Source: Aldrovandia affinis (lineage: Eukaryota > Chordata > Actinopteri > Notacanthiformes > Halosauridae). From it: a stretch of 64,000 bases of DNA. Positions 50,801-62,212 of this stretch are shown piece by piece. The stretch spans positions 79,501 to 143,500 of the forward strand of contig JAINUG010000150.1 in NCBI GenBank assembly GCA_029706075.1, read 5' to 3'. The first letter of the stretch is position 1. Each line of letters begins with the position of its first letter. The notes beneath the pieces were generated by a model that worked only from the letters and a program-made list of their open reading frames with translations, was not told the origin of the DNA and did not search any database. The position numbers and the translations under genes are program-made.

Positions 50801-52069
50801 CAATACATACGTATTTATTTTTGTTCGCTTCGTTTGTCTGGGCGTTATGTTCTCAGGCTTAGAAAGAAACACCCCCTGTCATATATATAAATGAAACTAC
50901 TCATAACACATATCTACTATATGTTGTTGAATGAATACGAGGTTTAAAACCAGTCTGAGATGAAGGTGTGGGTGTAGATTATATTGAATATTGCTGAATA
51001 GTTTCACAGCTGAATATACAGAATAGAGTGCTTTTAAATGGGCTCTTCAGAATAGCCTACTTGTTATGGGGGACCACTGTATGTGCTTGTTTTAGCTCTG
51101 AAAACAGTTAAAACGGGTTTTATTGAACTTGTGTCTAAATACTTATCTGGAACCTTGATCATAAGGTGTCTCAGAATGAGAGTGCTGATCTAGGATCAGT
51201 TTTGCATTTTACCTCCGTACACTAGCCTACAGTACAGGTCGGACAGTTGCCCTTAGTATACGTTATTTCCTTATCTATCACTAGAGGGAGCATTTTTTTT
51301 AAGTAGAGCGTGTTCACGTGTCATTGAAAATGGTAGTAAACTTCCAAAACCACTATTGTTGGTGTTTACAAATAAATGGTATAGCGTGTCATTATCGACC
51401 ACACTACTACATAATTTTCATGGACTTTTCCCAGAAGTCCATGTGTTATATTTACTTTTTTTTATGATTCCCTATCCAGTTATTGCTCGTCATTTCAAAA
51501 CGGTTTAATGGTTTTAATTGTGCAAAAATAGCTATTTACTTTATTGCAGGTTTGCACCATTTTTTCCACGTGCAAAGTAAACCAGTTTTCATACCGCCAA
51601 TTTTTGTAAATACATTTTTAGTTATGATATATAATATTTACCTAAATCCATAAAATGGCACCACAAGCGCACATTTTTTACGTTTCTTTTTTACGTATTA
51701 GTAAGTATTTATATTAGTTAGAATTAGATCTTTTACGCTAATTCAGCCGTACTTAAATACATAATTTATATTAATGAGAAAATCAATATCACCGCTGATC
51801 CCCGTCTCGTGTAATTTTTGTCTCGTTTAAAAGTGCCTTGAATAAATACAAGGCAGAATATCAACCACTTCCAGACCCGAATCCACCAGGGCGAGACCAC
51901 AATCGTTAATACATTACAATTACTGTTACAGGTACACTTTGTGTAAAACTAAAAATAATGCCCTTTAGTTTAGAACAATTGAGAGAATTCCTTCTTGTAA
52001 ACTCAAGGCTCGTGGTGCATTGTTGCTATCTGCTGTACACATATTAATATATAGAGCTTTAGCAGCTTT
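50801..52069. other. no gene recognised
   Basis: AT-rich sequence without an exon or repeat that I can name. Confidence 0.4.
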
Positions 52070-52182
52070 TATCCAAAGCGACTTACAGTAGTGAATGCAT
52101 ACATTTTCAATATGTGGCCCCAGTGGGGATTGTACCCACCTAAGCGTTTATGCTCTACCAACTGAGCCACAGAGAGCCACAT
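52070..52182 (-). repeat. V-SINE with tRNA-Ala-like head, minus strand, truncated core
   Basis: Reversed core remnant (TTTATCCAAAGCGACTTACA) on the left and reversed head (CTCTACCAACTGAGCCACAG) on the right. Same subfamily as 55832. Confidence 0.82.
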
Positions 52183-53969
52183 TATGTACAGTGCAGGGAC
52201 ATGTGCCCCTCCCCTTTTTATGAAACGTCATTCATTGCCGTTTTTGAGTGATGAAGCCATCGAACGCTCGCCTCTCTCCCAATACCAAGCAACAATGTCC
52301 CATACATTTTGAAATTAGACGTATGCTACTGTCTTGGAGTTTAGCATATTGTGTTAAATCAAAGTTGAGTGGTATAAGGAAGGAATTTAAGCACGTTAGT
52401 ATTAACGTAGCTAAACTGTAGTGTCTATTACAACTGCTATTTAAAAACAATGCCACGAGGTGTCGCCTCCTTATTTAATTTGTAACGTGGAGAGGCGTGA
52501 AAGCGACTCATTTGCCAGTTCCGTATTTACATAAGGAAGTGATGTTATATTGGATGCAGCACAGGTGATCAAAATAAATTCAGGTTTTTTGTGACCATAT
52601 GCGTGAGCAGCAGTGGGAATTAATTTACCAGACACGTGAATACGCACATTTCTCTTCAATATTCTGTACTCGTGGTGCTCGTTGCAAAGGGAAATTATGT
52701 GACTGCAGCATGTATTGATAAATGAGTTTATATAATGTAGCCCTGGCCATCGTTATAGCACGTCACTCTGATGCACAAGGTTTGAGGGAGCTCGTGGCTT
52801 TATGAAAACACTAGGTCACGCAGTATTTCCAGCGATGACGTCACGGAACTGATTGCTTGTGATGTGTTTGATCCCGGTCTCTTCCTTTATGGACGACAAA
52901 TAGCTAATGTTTGGAATTACATTTGATTCCTATGAAGCCATTTATTCTAAAATATGAATTTGAGTGGCCCATATTGAAACTAATCATTTAAAGTGATATA
53001 GTCGAATTTAAGTTGCAGATTTTACAAGCCTTTGTCAATATACTGTATTGTCAGAGAGTGGAGGCCTTCCTCAACTGCTGATGCTTGCTGCGTGGCATAC
53101 ACATCTGTGAGACACAAAGAGTAGTTTAATGAGTAGTTCAAAATTGTCCTGTTTATTATCGAATCAAGTGGATGACGAAGTGTACGTCAAATCTTGCTAC
53201 AAAATGCTGCCATGCATTACATCAAGTGTACTACATGAATGTTTTCTCAAGACTGCTTAATATCAAATTAATTTTGTGCCATCTGTTCGTGGAAAGGTCT
53301 GGTGCTTCCGAATCTCCAGGCCCCGCTAGATCACTGGGTTAGTCATTGGGTCTGTTCTCAAACCAATGATTGAGCCAATTATGTAGACCCTAATTAAGAG
53401 ATTGGAGGAGAAAACATATAGAGGGTACTTTGACTCTCCAAGATTGAGTCAGCGGATGACTCCTGTTGCGTTGTTGTTGCATGTCCGGGTGCAAATAATG
53501 TGTTTTACGTATTATACGGCAATATTAAAATTGATCATCTGGGTTTTTAACGTCATTTAGAAAGAGCAGAACACAATTTGAAGAGGCACGAGGAAGCATT
53601 CAGTCACTTGGCAACACCATAATGTTAGTGGCCTATTTCAATCACATCCTTCTGCACTTTTGTCAATTTGGTAATGTGCAAATTCAAAATAATCTAAAAT
53701 TGACAAATTGCAACAGAGATTGGTCTTGTAATAAATATGACCACTTATATTTGAAATCTGGAGATCTGAACAATGACCAGAAGACATTCGCATTTGAGAA
53801 TATTTCGGAATGGGCAAAGGTTTTGATAAGGACCCGCTGGGACTCCTCGGTTTATCGTCTGAGAGAAGGTTTAAATTGGATCAGTAGTATTACCTCATGT
53901 ACGAGAAAAGTGGAGTGGAGATTATGGAGTCTGTTAAATATGTAAGGTACGTATTGCAAGGGATCTTCT
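52183..53969. other. no gene recognised; CRE-like site at 52836
   Basis: AT-rich. A perfect CRE palindrome, TGACGTCA, occurs at 52836-52843 in a small CpG-containing stretch. No exon seen. Confidence 0.4.
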
Positions 53970-54002
53970 GTGAACTATATAAATTGGTATTCGCATTTCA
54001 TC

Positions 54003-54170
54003 AGGCCTTCTTTATCCCCTGTTGGTGCCGGATTTTTCTTTGTGGCCAAGAAAGACAAGTCCCTTCGTCCCTGCATCGATTACCGTGGCCTCAATAACAT
54101 CACCATTAAAAACAAATACCCCCTTCCGCTCATCAGCTCGGCATTCGAGCCACTTCAAGGTGCTCATCCT
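54003..54170 (+). mobile_element. Ty3/gypsy reverse transcriptase fragment
   Basis: The + strand encodes [20 protein letters not shown] and [16 protein letters not shown], the start of the Ty3/gypsy reverse transcriptase domain. Only about 50 codons remain. It stops at 54170, where sequence from a LINE in the opposite orientation begins. A dead scrap of an LTR retrotransposon. Confidence 0.9.
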
Positions 54171-54174
54171 TAAC

Positions 54175-55760
54175 TTTCCTTTTTCTACTACAATATTGAA
54201 AAAACGTCTTAGGATTACTTTTTGCATCTTGGGAAATTTTTATTTCAAACCGCCTTTTAGCTGATCTTATTTCCTTTTTAGCCTTAGCCCGCATATTACA
54301 ATAATCTAAATTGTTTCTCTCTGAATTATCCTTTTTATATATTCTGTACAGTCTCCCCTAAAAATTTAAAGATTTAGTCATCACTGCGGAGACTGTTTTT
54401 TCATCCTATTTTTCCTTCCTTTGGGATGAATTTACACTGTATATCTACAATAACCCTTTTAAATATAGTCCATTTTCCATTCACAGTTCTGCAATCTAGA
54501 AGTTTTACCCAATCTATATTACTTAAATTCTCTCATTTTATTAAAGTCAGCTCATCTAAAATAAAGAATTCTAGAGTTAGAGGAGGCTGTCTTAACTTGC
54601 CAAAAAATATCAAAATTAACTGCACTGTGGTCACTTGCCCCTAGTGGTTTTCCTTCCTCTGTGTTGCAAATTCTATCAGGATTGTTATACAAAACCAGAT
54701 CCAGTATTTATTTCCCTCTCGTAGACTGAGTAACAGACTGTACCAAAAATCAGTCATTGACCATATCTAAAAATTCCTCTTCACATTTGCCCTGACCTGT
54801 CACTATCTCCCAATTTATATAGAGGGGTAATTGAAGTCGCCCATTATTATCGTCTCTCCTTCAGCACAGGTTTGTTTTATGTTACCAAAGAGCATGCTAT
54901 TTATGTTACTGTCTGAAGCTGGAGGTCTATAGCATACTCCTATATTAAGGCCCTTCTCATGATCTCCCAATAATCTAATCCAGATGTCCTCACAAGAAAC
55001 TAATGAGTTTATACCTGGAATTTCCTGCACATTAAGATTGTCTTTCACATAAAGGGCCACTCCCCCTCCTCTTTTATTATTTCTATCCTTCCTAAATAAT
55101 TTGTACCCCTCTACATTATATTCATCCCCATCTGCTGCGCCAAGCCATGTCTCAGTAATCCCAACAATGTCATAACCCTTTCAACATGACAGCCTCCAGT
55201 TCCAACATTTTTTAATTTTTATGCTTCTCGCATTTAAACACATGAACATCAGAGACTTACTCACACTTATGTTGTCCTTCCCCTCCACACATAACTGTGC
55301 CGAACCAGCTCTATTCACATTATGATCCAAAAAATCTTTATTAATTATATCTAAAATGTATTATACTCTGCCCTGGTATCTTCATCTGGGCAGTCTGTAC
55401 CTCCCTATCCATAATACTACTACTACTACTAATTTCCCTCCCTGCCCCCCCAGTCCCTAGTTTAAATATTCCTCCGCTACCCTGAGCATACGCTGGGCCA
55501 ATGCATCTGTACCCCTCCGGTTCAAGTGTAGCCCGTCCCACTTGTACAGGTCACCCCTGTTCCAAAAGGAGTCCCAGTGCCCCATAAACCTGTACCCCTC
55601 TTTCCTGCACCAGGTTTGTAGCCACGTGTTAAATCTCCATATAAAATTCTGCTTGCCTTTGCTAGCACGTGGTACTGGCAGAATTCCAGAGAAGACCACC
55701 GTGGAGGTTCTGCCCCTTAACCTTGATCCTAATTCTGTAAATTTGTCCTGCAGAACCTCA
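54175..55760 (-). mobile_element. CR1/L2-type LINE, 5' part only, decayed
   Basis: Read on the minus strand, an esterase-like domain comes first (55699-55457: VFSGILPVPR, YKWDGLHLNRRGTDALAQRM). It is followed by an AP endonuclease domain (55060-54815 and on: GVCYRPPASD, GDFNYPSI, and SDHSAVNFDI near 54600). This order is that of CR1/L2-like elements with an esterase. Stops interrupt it repeatedly, and no reverse transcriptase follows. Confidence 0.85.
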
Positions 55761-55831
55761 AACCTACCCTAACCTATGTCATTGGTTCCAACATGGACCA
55801 TGACATAGTGGTTCATGACATAGTGGACATA

Positions 55832-55985
55832 GTGGTTCTCTGTGGCTCAGTTGGTAGAGCACAGCGTTGGCAACGCTTAGGTTGTGGGTTCAATCCCACT
55901 GGGGCCACATATACTGAAAATGTATGCATTCACTACTGTAAGTCACTTTGGATAAAAGCGTCTGCTAAATGGCATATATTATATA
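55832..55985 (+). repeat. V-SINE with tRNA-Ala-like head
   Basis: The head has GTGGCTCAGTTGGTAGAGC, an anticodon-loop-like GTTGGCAACG and box B GGTTCAATCC. The core GTCACTTTGGATAAAAGCGT follows. Complete and well preserved; ends in an AT-rich tail. Confidence 0.9.
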
Positions 55986-56246
55986 TTATTATATTATGAC
56001 CACTGGATCCACGCTTTTCTACGCTGCTCTCCCTGCACTGAGACACCAAGTCGATAAAAATACTATACACCGAGGTGGTTCTGAACAGTGAGGTGCAGAA
56101 ATTTCTAAATGGAAACAACACAAAGCAAATTAGAAAACTTTCGGTCCGGTTGTCTGTAGCAAGAGAGCTAGTAGCATTAACCGAAACAGCTATACGATTG
56201 AAATATAACAATTACATTTAAGCCAACAAAACCTAGTTAGCAATAG

Positions 56247-56716
56247 TAGGGGAGAGCGGGGTATGTTGTCACACTTTTCATTCTGTCTTACCTGTACTGG
56301 GCGCAATACATCGCAGTGGTATAAATGTCATGCCAAATGAAAGGTGGAAGTCTTGGGCACATATTTTGTATTCATTACATATTCATATCTTATTTCAGTA
56401 TGGAGTTGTAGACAGTTAAATAGAGGGTGTGCACTTGTGACAACTTACCCCATCAGGGCAATTTTGAACATTTATACCTAACACAGTTTTATTACATAAA
56501 ATGTAAGGTGCCATTTACTTACTTTTGAAGGAGACAAACACAAAACTTGTGCTCACATGTAATTAAAGTGATCTTTGACCACCTGTGAAAAGGAATTTGA
56601 ATCTGACCCTAGTTGCAACAAAGTAGCTATTTGATTTTTGAGATAGTGCCCCTGTGGTTGGAGGTATGAACAGTGTGACAACTTACCCATGTGACAACTT
56701 ACCCCGCTCTCCCCTA
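56247..56716. mobile_element. TA-flanked MITE with long terminal repeats
   Basis: The left end GGGGAGAGCGGGGTATGTTG and the right end CAACTTACCCCGCTCTCCCC are inverted relatives, flanked by TA on each side (56247-56248, 56715-56716). GTGACAACTTACCCC also occurs inside, near 56440. About 470 bp with no transposase. Confidence 0.88.
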
Positions 56717-57249
56717 TATTTCCCTGCTCTTGGATTTGCTCCTGAGAGGGCGAAAAACCACAAAAAAACTTGCGTCAGCTGGGTGTAATGCCAAATCGGT
56801 AACTTTTTAACAAGCTTTCCGAAGCTAGACGGGGAAAAAATGGAAAATTCCCTCTCTGTCCCATAACGGCGAGAAACATTTACCTTAAGAGCAAATCTTT
56901 GATCCTTTTACCCTTTCTAATGACAAAACGCCGAACCCTAAGCAACAATACAAAACACAATCCCAATAATATCATGACAGCAACAAACAATCCGCTCAAA
57001 CTCTCCGCACGTATGACACAGCAATCCCGTCAGGGAAAGCGATTTCCCGTCAAGCAAAGCGATCAATTTTATGACCACTAAGGCTTAGAATAGACAGATG
57101 TAAAACCATGGGTCAAGAGAACATTCAAACCATAAAAATGTGTTTTGCATCACACATTTGCATCTCTTGTACTCCGGCTTTTTCTGTCACATCATGTTTT
57201 GTGTCTGTCATTTCATTAAGGTTGCCGAGGTAGCCTCGAGTCAATTATA

Positions 57250-57480
57250 TGTGTGTCACCTCTGTATCTAGGGCGAGTGAGTAACGAGAGCACAAGAATA
57301 CGTTATGATGAGACTAGGCCGTTCAGCCCGTTTAGGCTTGTAAGTTACCTACAGTCTATAGCAGGGGTGGCTAACACAGCTGATTCGACTAAGCCACTAC
57401 TCACAGTCTTCAATCAAGACTTCCACAATCTGGTGTGTTACTGCTTGGTTGGAACAAAAGCCTGCACCCTGAACCCTGAG
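57250..57480. repeat. possible SINE-like repeats
   Basis: GATGAGACTAGGCCGTTCAG and the following GCAGGGGTGGCTAACACAG resemble phrases common in fish interspersed repeats. Weak call. Confidence 0.3.
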
Positions 57481-57518
57481 ATTGCAGACCGCTCCAGCAT
57501 CGACCCTCTCCTGGTTCC

Positions 57519-59300
57519 TGCCAGGGGTGTACTGGGAAAGAAATTCAGCCCTGGACTTATCCACTGTCCACTGGTACTGGCCCGGGGGGGGGGTAGGGGG
57601 TGCTCGGGTCAGGTCGGTGAGGGTTGATTACATATGTACAGTATACGACAGTCAGTTACGGTTGGGGGGGTAATGTAATTGCATATGTATTTATTGCAAC
57701 CCTAACCTACACAAAAAATATGCAAATGTTTATCACATTTTGTGTCAGGTTTTAAGGTAAATAACACTCCAAAAAGTGTTATTGTTTCTTCTTTTATTAT
57801 CTTTCATAGAAAATAAAACAGCACAAATCTTTAATTCTTACAAATTCTTACTTACTGAAAACAAATGAAAAGATAAAAATCAATGAAAAGATAAAAATAA
57901 ATACAATGATGATGTTCTAAAATAAAAACATAACATTGCCTACATATGAACTAATGTATTTTACTCAGGTACTAAGGTAATTTATGTATTTTCAAACAAG
58001 CCAAATAAGATAAGCAAATGTTTATCATCTTTCAACAGGACAGAATATAATGAAAGAAAATGAAGCAAACAGCTTTTGTTTGTTCTTATTATTTATTTGT
58101 TGCTTTTTGATTAGCCAGCCAAAAAGGTCTGACCTGACTTTCGATGCCTATAATAGAACCTTTCTAAGGAGATCACTTTTCTCTGCAACTTTGTCAATGA
58201 TCACATCAGCATCCAGAGTGAGCAGGATGTCCCTCTCTGTTGCCATCAGCATGAAAGCCTCCAAATGATCTTGTGAGTTTGCTTCTGAGCCTGTTTTTAA
58301 TGAACTTGAACGTTGAAAATGTACATTCACAGGCGACCTGAGTGATAGACAGGGTAAGCAGAAATTTGTATGCTAGACCAAGGAGGTGGTAGGCATCTGT
58401 CAGCACATTGTACCACCTGAGAATTTGGTAGCAACACTGTGGGCACTCATTGGTCTCATACTCTTGTAATGGTGACATTTTCAGTCTTTCCCACTGTAGA
58501 GCAAAACTGCTTAATTCACATTGCAAATTCTCTGCAGTTGCATTTGTGTTAAACTTCAACAGACACTTGCTGAGCTCTTGAAAGGCTGACTGTGGAAGTG
58601 GGGAGGTTTCTAGGGTCCAAAAACCCAGGTCAGAATAGAGTGTGCCATGACTCAGAAATCTTCTGTACATTGTCTCAATGGCTGTGTCCATGATGGGATT
58701 ATGCACAGTGATCTCGAAAGTCTTCTCTGGACAGTCTCAACATGAGCCATCTCTCCAGGCCTGATCAGCTTCTTATTTTTCCTCTTTGGTGGCAATATGG
58801 CTTCCACTTCCAATTCCATTTCTTTATCCTGCTCCTGCAATTTCTCATTTGCCCACTGGACAAATCTGTCCGCTGCTGCCTTGATGGAGACAAAGTCTCT
58901 TGCCATGCTTCTCAGACATTCATGTGTAGTCCTAACCATTCTGTGGGCAGACAGAATGTCCATCCCTTCTGTTTGCAGATACTTGGACAGTGGTGATGTC
59001 TGTTCAAATATCCTGAGGAAGATTGCACTCTCATCATTACCACAAAATGCTAATTCCAGTTTGACTAGGAAGCAGGTTGCATTAATATGGTCTTTTAAAA
59101 TCTCATGGTTTTCCTTTACCTTAGCATTGTGGATGCTGATATTTAACCAGATCTATCCTTGAAGTTCCAAAAGTTTTTAAAGCGATTTGGCTTTGAATGT
59201 GAGTTGTCGATCTTTCATGTTTGTTGAGGCTCCTTGGTAGATTTTTCAAGTCACAAAATCCCGCCTTAGTCCAAACTTTGTCGGTAGTGGAGAACAAAAG
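57519..59300 (-). mobile_element. hAT transposon relic
   Basis: The + strand left edge CAGGGGTGTACTGGG resembles a hAT terminus. On the minus strand, decayed coding sequence runs from about 59280 to 58140. One part (about 58963-58750) has a long charged stretch (AADRFVQWANEKLQEQDKEM). The last part has CECTFSTFKFIKNRLRSKL, the C-terminal dimerisation block of hAT transposases related to ZMYM-type proteins. Frameshifts separate the parts. The right edge was not found. Confidence 0.75.
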
Positions 59301-60957
59301 GCAGGGAAAGCAGTAAAGGCGATTCTTCGTAGCACAGCCACACAGCCTGTCTTTTCGTTGGTACTACTCTATTTGAAACGACCGTGTGATTTTCTGTCCA
59401 TTTGTTTGAAGTAGGTCCTTAAGCTCAGGCATTGGTCTTCCATTGTTTATCACTCCCTGTGATTTTGGATTGAAAGTCCAATTTTGAGAAATGTTTAAGG
59501 TTAGATATATATAATGAGTTTAATGGGCCATTTTGACAATCCTGCAGAGATTTTAGGATCATTGCATTATTTTTATTTATTCATGTATTTATTCGTTTTT
59601 AAATGCATGAAGGGTTCTTTACAGTCTCTTAAAGGACATAGCCCACTAGCCATTTATCACCCTTTAGTTACTCATCCAGCAATTTTTTTGTTGTAATGGT
59701 TATATAGTCTTTAAAATGATGTTGACCCCTAGGTGATTCTGAATGTATTCAAATTGTTGACAGGCTTTCTGCAATGGAAATGGAAAGTAGCATATGTCTA
59801 TTCCAGGACATATTTCACTAGGCACAGACTTCTACTGTAACACGCCATTAGCATGGATTCAATTGTAACAAGTAGCCTATCAGTGGAGTCGTTTTCTAAC
59901 CACAAGTAACAGCATTTCGTTGTGAGCTAGCATTTCGGTGGCTAGCTCGAGCTAGCATTTCGGCGTGAGCTAGCATTCCGGTTGCTAGCTGGAAGAAATC
60001 ATCAGGTACGTATGATTTAGTAATGTTAAGTGGGTTATATCTGTTTCAGGCTTCCTGAGTTATTTATTTATTGGTTTTATCTGTCAGGGACAGAGCAAAA
60101 GCATTGTTACAATGTAAAAAAACAAGCATTAGATGCATTGCATTACGTGTTTTTACCAAAAGGCTATTTTCCTACACCTGTCCCCAATAAAAAAATAAAA
60201 AAATAAGAAAAAAGTATTTAAAAACACATAACAAAATACATGCACGAACACATTAGGAAAAGTACATCCACTCAATACAACAAACTAGTCATAAAAACAA
60301 AACAAAACACAAGCAACTGTAATTACATAATAAGAGCAACCATATAGGATTACATTATAATATAGTAAAAACTATAAACTTTTTATAAACAGTGCAAAAG
60401 TTCTTAATCATTCCAAAAACATTTTGTCTGAAAGGTCTGTTGAATATATATTAATTACTAAATTAATTTATTAATAAACCCCATCCTATTATTCAAACCT
60501 GGGATGTAGTTTATCAAATATAATTTCAATAGTTGCTCATTTGTAACCATTATAATTATAGCACTGATTATTAAACACAAATTGTTAAAATTAGTGTCAT
60601 AAATTACTTTAGATGTTATTATAGCATTATTAAGCTGCTATCGATGTGATTAGTATTTGCTATAATATTTATTCATTTTTATAACTAATAATCCTTATGC
60701 ATCTGTCTATTTAGTACACTTTTGTGAGCTCTGTTGCATGCATTAATAAATCCCATCTTTCCATAATTCAAACCTGGGATGTATGACTCGGTCATTATAG
60801 CATTATTAAGCTGCTGCAAAATGATTAAATAATTTATTGAAGAATAGGCCTATTAAGTCTTATTACAATGTCTAAATGCTAATTAAATGTAAGCTTCATG
60901 CTATCAGCTCTGATGTGAATATCATGTGAATACATGTGTTCCATGTGTTCTGTTCAG
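59301..60957. other. AT-rich, repeats, no gene recognised
   Basis: At 59925-59990 the unit GCTAGCATTTCGG occurs three times with variations. Two similar blocks lie at 60480-60650 and 60740-60815 (shared TTCAAACCTGGGATGTA, and ATAGCATTATTAAGCTGCT). No exon seen before the acceptor at 60957. Confidence 0.5.
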
Positions 60958-61086
60958 CTTTGGAGAGTCAAGAGGACGTTTTGAGGATGAGAGGTCCAGA
61001 GCAGAAGAGCAGCAGGACCTGTGGGGATTCTCTGAACTTGGACTTCTCCAGCTCCAAGGGAAAACCCTACGATTGCCATCGGAAAG
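60958..61086 (+). pseudogene. PIM-like kinase locus, candidate 5' exon
   Basis: Acceptor TGTTCTGTTCAG, donor GTGAGG, phase 1 at the end. It encodes a short peptide with EDVLRMRGPEQKSS and a Ser-rich stretch, with no domain. Its donor fits in phase with the next candidate exon at 61627. I place it with the kinase only by position and phase. Confidence 0.45.
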
Positions 61087-61626
61087 GTGAGGATAACAGG
61101 CAAATTAATTACCTGGAGTAAGTTACTGCACAGCTACTGCACAGCTGTACTGCTCTCGTTCTCATGGGCAGGCTAATCTTAGGGCCTGGTTTAATCAAAT
61201 TGCATAAAAGATGTAAATTAGCCAGATATGGCACGCTTTGAAACTTATTCCTTACTTTTTTCAGCAACACTGGCCTCTGATCAGTCCTCAGAATGTTATT
61301 AAATGGTGTGAAAACACTACAGCACTGATCTGAGATCAGTGTGATGTTAGTGATGCAGGATGCAGCAAACTGTGATTAATGGTCATTTCCACACTTCCGT
61401 ATACTAATGATGAATGAGAATTTACAGAATTTTTACTGGAGGTTTTTATACACATAATTCTGTATTAACTGATTTACGCCTGTTTTTCAATCCACAACAT
61501 ACAATTTTACCAGGTTTTTCTTTTTTATTAAGTACCATCCTGATAGACATTTCTGTATTGCAGCTCTAAATTTTTTTTTATATGTAATAATTACTCCAGA
61601 CATGCGGTGGTATGTGTCATTTACAG

Positions 61627-61735
61627 TCATAGAGAAGAGAGCTGGGGAAACAAATCCAGAGATGTGCATGAATGTAGGGCAGAAGAGTTCAGTGCCACTC
61701 TGTGTGGAGGAACCAGTCTGTAAGAGAGAGCTAGA
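61627..61735 (+). pseudogene. PIM-like kinase locus, second candidate exon
   Basis: Acceptor GTCATTTACAG, donor GTAAGA, phase 1 in and phase 2 out. It encodes a hydrophilic linker of about 36 residues (IEKRAGETNPEM...). No domain recognised. Confidence 0.4.
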
Positions 61736-62093
61736 GTAAGAGCCCCCAGACCGGTGGGGACAAATCCTCCAGCTTGAAGGTCAGACACATCAAATGCACA
61801 CGGAAAGGTCAGCACTGCATTCTTATGGACAGTTAGGCAGATATATCTCATTGCTTTATTGTACTTATGACGTAAAATATATTAATAAGTCATAAATGAG
61901 GCACTGAAACTGAAATACTCTGTTTAGAGCCCCATTAATACTGGCTATATGATACAACATAATAACAATTGTATTAGGTGAGACAACAGCGCTAGGCATG
62001 GCACAACACGTGAGTACTGCTCCAAACAGATGGACAGCCAACAAACAATCAATGGCAATCTACCTGTCTACCTGTATTCTGTGTGGTATGCAG

Positions 62094-62162
62094 CAATGTG
62101 TTTTGACTGGTGATCTTCTTCAGGAAGCAATCCAAGAAGATCATATCAGTCAAAACACATTG
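62094..62162 (+). ncRNA. 69-nt near-perfect hairpin, pre-miRNA-like
   Basis: The arm CAATGTGTTTTGACTG pairs fully with CAGTCAAAACACATTG. After a 1-by-3 internal loop, TGATCTTCTT pairs with AAGAAGATCA, closing a 13-nt loop. It lies in an intron of the kinase locus. It could be a microRNA-type precursor, a remnant of a small inverted-repeat transposon, or chance; no expression evidence is possible here. Confidence 0.35.
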
Positions 62163-62212
62163 TTTCGAAACACATGCTCTCAATAACTTTGTCTGCCTGC
62201 TCTGTGTTTTAG

